Origin: Vampirovibrionales bacterium
Lineage (GTDB): Bacteria; Cyanobacteriota; Vampirovibrionia; Vampirovibrionales; Vampirovibrionaceae
Assembly (NCBI GenBank): GCA_029262635.1
Contig: JAJCZA010000017.1
Location: 1 to 64,000, forward strand
Length of the DNA: 64,000 nt
Direction: 5' to 3'
Made by a program: the position numbers and the translations under genes. The notes below the pieces were generated by a model. The model searched no databases, had not been told where the DNA came from, and was given only the letters and a program-made list of their open reading frames with translations. Positions 55,896-64,000 of this stretch are shown one piece after another. Numbering within the stretch: the stretch's first letter is position 1; each line of letters begins with the position of its first letter.

Positions 55896-58800
55896 TCAAT
55901 CCATTGAAGCCTGAGGACACAAAGAAGTGTAAGGACAGGTTTTACAATTGGCTGTTGCCGATCGTTCCGGCAATTTATTTTCGTAATGAACCCGCTGAAT
56001 AGGCAAAATACACTGTTTAATTTCTTCTGCCGAAGGAGAATCCGACGAGGTGATTTCTTCTGCCTCTTGTTCACTCACATGAACCAGCACCATAGCTGAA
56101 TTCGGGAGGCTTCGCTCAGGCCATAAGGCCCTAAGCCCTTCCCGGTATAGGGCCAACTGCTGAAAATAAACAGCTTCTTTTTCAGGACATCGCTGTCGGT
56201 CGGTTTTAAAATCAATCAACTTATATTGCTGTGTTTCGGGATTAAATAACAGCAAGTCCAGAGTGCCCCTGAAGACAGCTGGAGCGGTTTGATCATCAGA
56301 CCCTTTAACAGGGAACTGAATGGGTTTTTCGCTCTCAATCTGCCAACCCTGTTTCGAGAGTATTTCATAATGGTATTTCGACGCCAGAAAGGCTTCAAAC
56401 AAACGGACCGCTTTATCTCGTTTCGTCTGTTGATCGGCGGCAAAAGCGTTGTCCAAAATAAGGGCTTTCTCCGCCTCGGACACCTGCCCCTCGTTAACAT
56501 AGTGTTTTTCAATCAGCTGATGCACACAGGTCCCAACTTGCGGAGTGGCCTGCTTTGGCACAGGCAAACGACCGACATATTGAAGCCAGTATCGGGTCGG
56601 ACATTGATTAAAAGCATTGAGTTTAGAAAAACTGAGTGTTCCTTGAAGCGAGCTTTTGTTCTCTTCATTTAAAGGCTCTACAGAGGGGCTCTCCTTCTTT
56701 TTAGGTCGACTTTCCACCGTTACAGCCAATGAACCAGAGAACCTGTGGTTGACTTTCTCTCGCCACTTAACATCCAGCGCCGGATCGCAATAACGATAAT
56801 AGAAATCGTCGGGTTCGTCATTTTCCACAATGACGGACAAAGCTTCCTGTGGATATAACGATGATTCGGTCCAAGCATGGGATTTAGGCCCCCGAATGAC
56901 GTACAACTTTTTTTCCGCTCGGGTCACCGCCACATAAAATTTTCGTTTACTTTCCGCTTCTTCTCGGGGTTTTTCCCAAACGTTCTGATAAACTAACTTT
57001 TTTAGCGTATCTTCATCATGGTGCTTTTGGATAAACAGACCGAATCCGCCTTTTTTCGAGTATTGAGGGTCAAAATGCACATAGGGTGCTGCACCAAAAC
57101 CGCTTCGATTGCTTCGGGTGGTGTCTTCAGTGCAGGCGGCAAACACCACGGGGAACTCAAGCCCTTTGGCAATATGAATGGTCATTAACCGAACGGCATT
57201 TTCCTTAAATTCGTCATTATTAACCGGCAAATCCAGACTGGTATCTTCTTGGTACTGGCCCAACGTTTTTAGTACTTCGGCCAAACTGGGGGTCAGGGTA
57301 CTATCCTGTACAAGCTGATATAAAAACTTTTTGAATAAATTCAGATGGGTTCGGGCTTCCACTTGTTCATCGCGTGGAGCCTCTGGCGAGACCAGTCCCA
57401 ATGTGTCCGCCAGATGCAAAAACGTAAAGACCAAATCCGTTCGAGAAAGCATTTTTCTGGCTCGATTCAATTCGGTCGCCAAATTCACCAACGCCGTGCG
57501 TTGCGCTAACGAAAATCCCGGCAGAAACGAGCTATCGGCCAGTGCTTCCAACACCTGAAACAACGCTCGTTTTTCGTAAGGGTGTTCTCTTTTTTTCTGA
57601 TCGGCCAACATCCGCAATTGCCGATGATTGAGTTTTTTCTGAAGCAGGCGAACCAACGCCCCTTCGTGGTAAGGGTTATGCAATAAACGCAACAGAGCCA
57701 GCGCATCCAAAATAACCGGCTCATTAAAAAAGCCTTTATTTTTTTGCTTAATGGCCGGAATCCCTAACTGACGCAATTCCCACTCGATTTCATCCGCCCG
57801 GCCATGTTTACTGACCAGCACAGCCACATCTTGAGGCTCGTATTGACCACTCGTAATCAACTCGGCAATTTCTCGGGCAATAAACCGGCCTTCCCGCTCC
57901 CGAAGCGTCTCGATCTTTTCTTGATGTTTGTATTCCAGCCCATTTTTCTTTGTTTCTTTTTCTGTTTTTACGCCCAACTCCACCCACGTGACTTTGGGCG
58001 AGTCGGCCAAGGCCGCGTTTTTATCGGATAAATCCAGACGTTGGCTTTGATCACCAGTAATCATTTCCGCCAATCGGTTCGCTACAGCCAGCACCGATGC
58101 CTGCGATCGATAGTTGGTATGCAAAGCTACCGCATTATAAGAACGCCCGTCAAAAATTAAGTCCATATTCTCCGGTTGGGCATGGCGAAATCCGTAAATG
58201 GATTGTTTTAAATCACCCACGACGGTAACTTGTGCCGCATTTGGCCTGAGGAGTTGTTGCATCAAACGGAGTTGACTACCGTTGGAATCTTGAAACTCAT
58301 CTACAATTATCGCTTCAAACGAACTTTGATAATGTTGTCTCAAATGAGGGCAGGCCTCAAACAGTTCCAAACTCCGATTAATCAGGTCATCAAAATCACA
58401 GATATTTTGCTGATGCAAAATATATTGGTACAGAGCATATACAGCCGCTAACACCCCAATAAACTGCTCTTCTTCGGCTTGAATTTCATTCAGAAAGGAC
58501 AGGTCTTCCGTCCCTGAAGTGAATTTTTTCTTCACGCCATCAAACCACACAAAAGCCCTTTGTTTTTTAGGATACTCGTACTTGGCCAGCCACTTTAGGC
58601 GTTCTTGGTAATAGGACTCATTATTACTCCAATCGTACCTATCCGGCTTGGCCGAATCTCGACACTTTTTATCGTGAAAGGCTTCTTCTGTCATGGTATC
58701 ACCCAGAAAATGCCAATGATCGTCGCCCCAGTCTGCCAAGTGCTGATGCCAGACACGGCAATAGGTTTCATTATCCTCAAAAAACCCACCGGCTGAATTA

Positions 58801-59504
58801 CGCAGAGGCAGGGCTTTCAATGTTTTTGTCAGCCGTCGACTCTGGTTTAGAGCCGTATCAAAAAACTGCCGGGGCGACAGCCCAGTGGATTTAATCTTGC
58901 CCAGAATCCCGAGGAAATCATCTAGTGCTTTGCCAATAGGCGATACAGGCAATTGTTGGAGAGCGTCTACCGATAAAATGTTCGGCGATAACACATCCGC
59001 CAAATTCGCGCGCTTCAAAGCAGGCAAAATAGTAGCGTACTCGTTATGCTTCATTCCATCGAATAAACGGGTCATCAACAGGGTTTGTTCCAACCCGCCC
59101 AAAATAGAAAAATTCGGTGTCAAGCCAATATCCAGTGCATGACGACGCAGTAGCCTGTTACAAAATCCATGAAAGTTCGTAATCGACGTATACGGGCTAA
59201 GGCCATCCATTTGATGAGTGGTCAAAAGACGGTGAATCCGTTCTCGCATCTCACGAGCCGCTTTCACCGTAAAGGTTACAGCTAGAATTTTTTCTTCAGG
59301 ACTGGGAAGCCCTTCGGCCTTCATCTCCTCGACCAGCAAAGCGAATCGGCGGGAAATCAGATGGGTTTTTCCCGTACCGGCCCCGGCTATAACTTGAACT
59401 CCTTGCCCACGCTCAGTAGAAGCGACACGGGCCTGCTCCGGGTTCAGCCCTTCCAGCAAACGACTTTGAAGGTCTGTGTTTTTATATTGATCAGAATACG
59501 GCAT
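55896..59504 (-). CDS. UvrD/AddA-like helicase-nuclease
   Basis: VIAGAGTGKTHLISRRFA, VDEFQDSNGSQLRL, MTIHIAKGLEFPVVF, C-term KLIDFKTDR (PD-D/EXK) and CKTCPYTSLCP. Confidence 0.88.
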   Translation of the reverse strand: MPYSDQYKNTDLQSRLLEGLNPEQARVASTERGQGVQVIAGAGTGKTHLISRRFALLVEEMKAEGLPSPEEKILAVTFTVKAAREMRERIHRLLTTHQMDGLSPYTSITNFHGFCNRLLRRHALDIGLTPNFSILGGLEQTLLMTRLFDGMKHNEYATILPALKRANLADVLSPNILSVDALQQLPVSPIGKALDDFLGILGKIKSTGLSPRQFFDTALNQSRRLTKTLKALPLRNSAGGFFEDNETYCRVWHQHLADWGDDHWHFLGDTMTEEAFHDKKCRDSAKPDRYDWSNNESYYQERLKWLAKYEYPKKQRAFVWFDGVKKKFTSGTEDLSFLNEIQAEEEQFIGVLAAVYALYQYILHQQNICDFDDLINRSLELFEACPHLRQHYQSSFEAIIVDEFQDSNGSQLRLMQQLLRPNAAQVTVVGDLKQSIYGFRHAQPENMDLIFDGRSYNAVALHTNYRSQASVLAVANRLAEMITGDQSQRLDLSDKNAALADSPKVTWVELGVKTEKETKKNGLEYKHQEKIETLREREGRFIAREIAELITSGQYEPQDVAVLVSKHGRADEIEWELRQLGIPAIKQKNKGFFNEPVILDALALLRLLHNPYHEGALVRLLQKKLNHRQLRMLADQKKREHPYEKRALFQVLEALADSSFLPGFSLAQRTALVNLATELNRARKMLSRTDLVFTFLHLADTLGLVSPEAPRDEQVEARTHLNLFKKFLYQLVQDSTLTPSLAEVLKTLGQYQEDTSLDLPVNNDEFKENAVRLMTIHIAKGLEFPVVFAACTEDTTRSNRSGFGAAPYVHFDPQYSKKGGFGLFIQKHHDEDTLKKLVYQNVWEKPREEAESKRKFYVAVTRAEKKLYVIRGPKSHAWTESSLYPQEALSVIVENDEPDDFYYRYCDPALDVKWREKVNHRFSGSLAVTVESRPKKKESPSVEPLNEENKSSLQGTLSFSKLNAFNQCPTRYWLQYVGRLPVPKQATPQVGTCVHQLIEKHYVNEGQVSEAEKALILDNAFAADQQTKRDKAVRLFEAFLASKYHYEILSKQGWQIESEKPIQFPVKGSDDQTAPAVFRGTLDLLLFNPETQQYKLIDFKTDRQRCPEKEAVYFQQLALYREGLRALWPERSLPNSAMVLVHVSEQEAEEITSSDSPSAEEIKQCILPIQRVHYENKLPERSATANCKTCPYTSLCPQASMD

Positions 59505-62500
59505 TAATGTTAGCCTCCTCCGATTCCGCTTGATCGCAAATTTCCCTGTAACCACATTGCTTACAAGATTCGCCCGTATTAGCGGAGAATGATTGAGCGT
59601 TTAGAATGGGCGTGGCCACCCATCGCTCCAAATCCGCCAACAGCCGGTCGGTATGAGGTTCAATCGTCTCGGCACTCACAGCGACTTGAACGGCACCGGT
59701 CGCTTGTTCCGATGGCCGGACCATCTGTAAACCACACTGCCCAATTACTTTAACCTCCTCAAATACTGAATCTTGCTGTGTTGCCAGATAATACAGAGGG
59801 ATTTGATAGTTACGCTCCAATGCGCCAAACGATTGACCTCGGCCAAACGTGGCATCATGGACTTGCGACGAGTCTAGCGACTCTTGCTCGTCGTGCTCAA
59901 TGCCCATGGGATGGAACACTTGCATGAGCTTTTCCTGGCGTTTATCTGGGTTTCTCTCGCCAAAGGCCGAGCGGGAAGTCTTGTAATCTAGCAGATCCCA
60001 GCCTCTTTTCCCCGTATCATCCTCATACTGAATCAAGGCATCGATTTTTCCATTCAACTCCACCCGCGGCAGGTGCGGCGACTGAAAACGAAAGGATCGC
60101 TCTGCTAAAATCTGTTTGGGCGTCCGATTAAAATACCCTTGCCCTTCTAACGCATCCACACTTCTCAGAATCCAGAGCTTAAAATCCATTAGGTCAACGG
60201 GGCTGTAAGTCCTTAGTTTCTGGAAATCTTTCTCCTTAAATAGGGTGGTATCTTCCTTGAACATGGCTTCGGTCAAAAACTTTAACCGCTCTGCTGTATA
60301 AGGTTCTTCGGGGAATTGATCGTTTAATACTTCGAGCAGACAATGAATCAAAGTCCCTTCAAAAGCGGATTTTCCACTCTCTGTTAAAATTCCTAATACT
60401 TGGTTATAAAAAAACTTCCGAGGGCAAGCTATGTAGTTACTAATCCCGGACGGACTCAGTGATAGGCACTCCTCTGCCGTATAAATCGGCTCCGGGGACT
60501 GTACTGGTAATTCGGCCCAATCAGAATGCCCGTAAAACGTTCGGGTTTCTGTTTCCAAACGTTCCTTAGTGATTAAGCCTTCTGGCTCTAAAGCCGTCTC
60601 TGCCACCGATGTTAACCACCCAGGTGGTTTTGAAAGGTCTGGCAATGAATCCAAAGAAGCCAATTGAGGGTGTGCCTGGAGGAAATCTGTAAAAAACACC
60701 GATGGTGACACGGATTCCACCCGGCCTTCCGCTGAGGCATGATGTTGATGACTGGTTAAAAGCAATTTCTTCTTCGCCCGGCTCATGGCCATGGTCATTA
60801 ATTGTGCTTCGTGATGAAGTCCTGCCTGATGCTGGGCATGATCGAACCCTAATGGCAAAGTATATGGATTGTGCCCTCGCTCTAAAAGGTAACTCTGAAG
60901 AGCTTTAGATGTTTCAATGGAGAACAGTTGGTGCTCTTCTGTCGTCCTTGGGAAATCATCCGAAGTCAACTCAGGAATAAACACCACATCAAACGTCTTG
61001 CCCTGTACTTGCTGAATCGTTTTTAATTGAACCGCGTCCTCCTCTGTCTGCAAAGGTTGAGTCCCACCCTCTTGCGGCCAGAAAAAGAGGTAATCCTCTG
61101 AGAACCCATTAAGCCCACCAAGATCACCGGGTGTTTTATCCTCTGACTTTTTATCCAGCGACTGAATCGCCTGAAGAAAGCTACCCAAGCCTTGAAGTGC
61201 CAAGGTCTCTTCCGATAATAAAGCGACCACACCGGCCTGTTCCATAATTCTCTGACAGAGGGGAAACAACTGACCGGTTTTCAGATAGTGCTTATAAGCA
61301 TTATCCATGGCACTTAAAAACTGCTTTGTCCTTTCTTGTAATGGATGCTCGTAACGAGCATACTCTCGAATAAGGGTCCAGCCAGCTAACGGGTTGCTTA
61401 TGTCCGCTTGATAGCTAGCCATTCGGGCCAATAAATCGGTCGCTTCCGAGAAAACGGTATCCAACGAAAGCCAGGACACCAAATGTTGGTTCATTGACTC
61501 TAAACAAGCCATTTTTTCCAAAACGGAAAGAGAGGATGCTTTTAACACACTCTCATCTCGTAAAGATTTTTCAGGAAGCTCGGTCAATCCCAGCTTTTCC
61601 ATAAGTTCAAAAACATTCAAGGCATGAAACAGTAAACTCTTAGGCCGCTGGAGACTCTCAGGAAAACCGTTACAGACTACGGGTATCTGATGTTCCAGTA
61701 GAATCTGTGTTAAAAGAGTCTGGAATCCTCTTCGAGATTCTCCCGCATTGTTGTTTCGGAATAAAATCGCCATACTCTGCCATGGACAGCCTAATTCCTT
61801 TTTTAAAGCTTTTAACTCTCGAGCAATGGCTTGGGCTTCCTGCTCAGGTTCATAAAAATAGCCCAGATGTACCTGCTCCTGAAGTTGGGTTTTGTAATCC
61901 ATATCCTGCCCCACCACCGTCGGGATACCCCAGAGCTTTTTTCCGTAACCTTTCTGTTCTAACCACTCGCCAATCCACCAGAGTAGGGCTTCGTTATTCC
62001 GATAGCATGTCAGCTCATTTGGCGAGAAGTAAGAAGTAACCGGCACGTTTTCGCCAAACGGAAGTGTTAGGTCAGCAAACCAATCGGGAGCCGCCCCTCT
62101 AAAAGCTGTCAGACAAAGACGATCGTTGCCTGAAAAAACCAACTGGGTTTCTGGGTAAAGATGCCGCAAAAGCTGAAATCGCCGTTGACTTAACTCTTGT
62201 GCTTCATCGATCAGAATCAGCGAGTATTGACGTTGAACCCGCTGACGCACCCTCTCGTTGGTTCGTAATAATGTCTCGGTTTGCTCGGTTAAATCCCGGT
62301 AAGTCATCCAATGATGGGCTTGGCAATAATCAAAGAACCGACGCTGAAACTCAATAACTAATGCCAGCCGGTTTTCAGGGTCGTCGGATGATGGCAAACC
62401 CTTTAAAACTTGTTCTAAATCAGAGGTAGAAATCCCAAACGTTTGGAACTGCCGGATGAAAGGATAAAGCTGTCGAGAAAACCCCGTCGTCTGAATAGCG

Positions 62501-62889
62501 TAAAATAGCGGATGTTCCACCGTCAGCCGTTCTTGAGCAATCTTACGGCCTAGTTGACGCAATAGCCAATGGGCTTCTTGTTCAGAAAGCAGTTGACTGC
62601 CAGGGGAAACGTGAGGCGAAAACGTCTGAAGAATCTGAAGACAAAACTGCTCAAACGTCTCAATGACCAAAGCTTGACTTGATAAGGTCTCTCCGTCACA
62701 AAAATTATTCAGGTAACACGTCAGTTGTTCAACGTGAGACGGACTAGTCGTCAAAATTCTAACCGTTTCAGGCGGTACTTCACCTGCCTGAACCCGCCGG
62801 ACGGCTTCCCGGATTAAAGCCCACGATTTCCCGGTGCCGGGCGCCCCTTCAATTTTGGTTATCGTTGCTTCTAAAGTGGTTTGAGTCAT
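59491..62889 (-). CDS. AddB-like helicase-nuclease
   Basis: IEGAPGTGKSWALIREAV, LILIDEAQELSQRRFQ, WDLLDYKTSR, Fe-S-like CPRKFFYN...CKQCGYREIC. Confidence 0.83.
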   Translation of the reverse strand: MTQTTLEATITKIEGAPGTGKSWALIREAVRRVQAGEVPPETVRILTTSPSHVEQLTCYLNNFCDGETLSSQALVIETFEQFCLQILQTFSPHVSPGSQLLSEQEAHWLLRQLGRKIAQERLTVEHPLFYAIQTTGFSRQLYPFIRQFQTFGISTSDLEQVLKGLPSSDDPENRLALVIEFQRRFFDYCQAHHWMTYRDLTEQTETLLRTNERVRQRVQRQYSLILIDEAQELSQRRFQLLRHLYPETQLVFSGNDRLCLTAFRGAAPDWFADLTLPFGENVPVTSYFSPNELTCYRNNEALLWWIGEWLEQKGYGKKLWGIPTVVGQDMDYKTQLQEQVHLGYFYEPEQEAQAIARELKALKKELGCPWQSMAILFRNNNAGESRRGFQTLLTQILLEHQIPVVCNGFPESLQRPKSLLFHALNVFELMEKLGLTELPEKSLRDESVLKASSLSVLEKMACLESMNQHLVSWLSLDTVFSEATDLLARMASYQADISNPLAGWTLIREYARYEHPLQERTKQFLSAMDNAYKHYLKTGQLFPLCQRIMEQAGVVALLSEETLALQGLGSFLQAIQSLDKKSEDKTPGDLGGLNGFSEDYLFFWPQEGGTQPLQTEEDAVQLKTIQQVQGKTFDVVFIPELTSDDFPRTTEEHQLFSIETSKALQSYLLERGHNPYTLPLGFDHAQHQAGLHHEAQLMTMAMSRAKKKLLLTSHQHHASAEGRVESVSPSVFFTDFLQAHPQLASLDSLPDLSKPPGWLTSVAETALEPEGLITKERLETETRTFYGHSDWAELPVQSPEPIYTAEECLSLSPSGISNYIACPRKFFYNQVLGILTESGKSAFEGTLIHCLLEVLNDQFPEEPYTAERLKFLTEAMFKEDTTLFKEKDFQKLRTYSPVDLMDFKLWILRSVDALEGQGYFNRTPKQILAERSFRFQSPHLPRVELNGKIDALIQYEDDTGKRGWDLLDYKTSRSAFGERNPDKRQEKLMQVFHPMGIEHDEQESLDSSQVHDATFGRGQSFGALERNYQIPLYYLATQQDSVFEEVKVIGQCGLQMVRPSEQATGAVQVAVSAETIEPHTDRLLADLERWVATPILNAQSFSANTGESCKQCGYREICDQAESEEANINAVF

Positions 62890-62899
62890 CGTTTCGGTC

Positions 62900-63172
62900 T
62901 CAATTTTTGCTTCCGGTAAATAAAGTGCTTTTTATCCCACGCCACAGAGTGTCGTCCGTCACATAACGCACCGTAAACGTCACCCCGTTTTCATCTGCAC
63001 CGAGGGTTATCCGTAGTGCGACACGCGCGTCTTCAATCATGTATTTACGTACGACTGTTACCATTCCCCAGATAACGGCAAAAAGAAAGAAAACCGTTAT
63101 CATGCCCGTTAACGGATCAAGTACTCTTTTTTCAAGATAGGGCTGAAGGTTTATTCCCCAATTTTTATCCAT
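62900..63172 (-). CDS. Hypothetical membrane-anchored protein
   Basis: Single TM segment MITVFFLFAVIWGMVTVV. Confidence 0.5.
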   Translation of the reverse strand: MDKNWGINLQPYLEKRVLDPLTGMITVFFLFAVIWGMVTVVRKYMIEDARVALRITLGADENGVTFTVRYVTDDTLWRGIKSTLFTGSKN

Positions 63173-63387
63173 GCAAGTCAGCCCTTTTCTCCTATCCCAG
63201 CTTAAACGGCCAATACCCTCAAATTACCACAAACACGAAGCCGCCACGAACAGCCCCTATCGATTCATGGATCCGTTCGCCTCTTCCTAACCCTCTCTCT
63301 ATCTTTCCTCTTTGACGACAGGGTGTTTCTCTTTCATAATAAGAATGAAAAACTACCCGGTTCAATTATCCAGCAAGGGAATTGTTG

Positions 63388-64000
63388 ATGACCACACCAG
63401 CCGCAGAAAAAATGACCTCAAAGCAATCCATTCAGGCTTATTATCAGCCCGTTTTACCCTATCTGGATACGGTGAGGGAAAAATTGCTCAATATTGTACC
63501 GCCAGAGTCACAATTACTTGCGGAAGCCCTCCATCACTCTCTTGGCACCGGCGGTAAACTGCTCCGCCCGGTGGTCTGTTTACTGGCCTGCGGTGCCACA
63601 GGTAAGATTAAAGATAGCCACCTGGAAACCTCGGCTATTTCCGAAATGATCCACATTGCGACCCTGCTTCACGATGATGTGCTGGACGACGCGGATCTTC
63701 GTCGAGGCAAGGTTACGGTCCGTTCTTTGTGGGGAAACCCGGTCTCTATTCTTAGCGGCGACTATTTACTGGCGCAAGCCAGTCGAAAGCTAGCTCAAGT
63801 TGGCTCAATCCGGATTGTGTCTATTTATTCCGATGTGTTAGCGGATCTATGCGACGGAGAAGTGGAACAGATTCGAGCCAGTTACAATCTGGATGCGCTT
63901 GACTGGGACAGTTACTACCGAAAAACCATCTGCAAAACCGCCACTCTATTTTCCGCTGGTTGCGAAGCCGCTGGTGTTTTAAACGACTTGCCCGAAGAAC
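63388..64000 (+). CDS. Polyprenyl synthetase, truncated by window edge
   Basis: From ATG 63388: ALHHSLGTGGKLLRPVVCLLACGA...ISEMIHIATLLHDDVLDDADLRRGKVTVRSLWGNPVSILSGDYLLAQ (first Asp-rich motif DDVLDD). Confidence 0.95.
   Translation, partial: MTTPAAEKMTSKQSIQAYYQPVLPYLDTVREKLLNIVPPESQLLAEALHHSLGTGGKLLRPVVCLLACGATGKIKDSHLETSAISEMIHIATLLHDDVLDDADLRRGKVTVRSLWGNPVSILSGDYLLAQASRKLAQVGSIRIVSIYSDVLADLCDGEVEQIRASYNLDALDWDSYYRKTICKTATLFSAGCEAAGVLNDLPEE

Noticed and set aside
61707-62039. 110-aa plus-strand ORF opposite the AddB-like gene
   Set aside because: Shadow ORF without a recognisable motif.
1-64000. CRISPR array anywhere in the window
   Set aside because: No regularly spaced direct repeats with unique spacers were seen by eye, and no cas-like genes.

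Overview
The window splits at about 36 kb. Positions 1 to ~36,050 form a mosaic accessory region. Its parts are: (a) the left part of an integrative or satellite-like element: a tyrosine integrase cut by the window edge, XRE repressor, ImmA-like protease, excisionase-like HTH, Toprim primase, DUF3987 protein, ParB-like protein, C5-cytosine methyltransferase and a terminase-small-subunit-like protein; (b) a His-Xaa-Ser (Hxs) radical-SAM locus with a precursor-like peptide ending in seven H-x-S units; (c) a secreted NUC-type nuclease, a Cys-rich secreted protein and several envelope-type proteins; (d) a GHKL-ATPase/small-protein pair; (e) a tRNA-Phe 3'-half with its terminator, and two tRNA-Met 3'-fragments flanking an integrase and a reverse-transcriptase-like gene truncated by an IS3-family element; (f) a type I R-M locus and a Fic protein; (g) a module with an HTH antitoxin-like protein, SpoVG-like protein, a gpII/X-type replication initiator and a large serine recombinase whose ORF runs into a complete tRNA-Ala(GGC). 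Positions ~36,100 to 64,000 look like ordinary chromosome: TyrA-like, MacAB-like exporter, rhomboid, GatB, Pgk, PHP phosphoesterase, FolE2 with two PTPS paralogs and an SDR, TatC, SpoU methyltransferase, DUF4127, DoxX, an AddAB-like pair and a polyprenyl synthase cut by the window edge. The most interesting items are the Hxs locus, the GHKL-ATPase pair, the IS-truncated RT-like gene, the layered tRNA att scars, the recombinase/tRNA-Ala overlap, and a PTPS paralog lacking catalytic residues. All family calls were made by eye from motifs; no database search was run.
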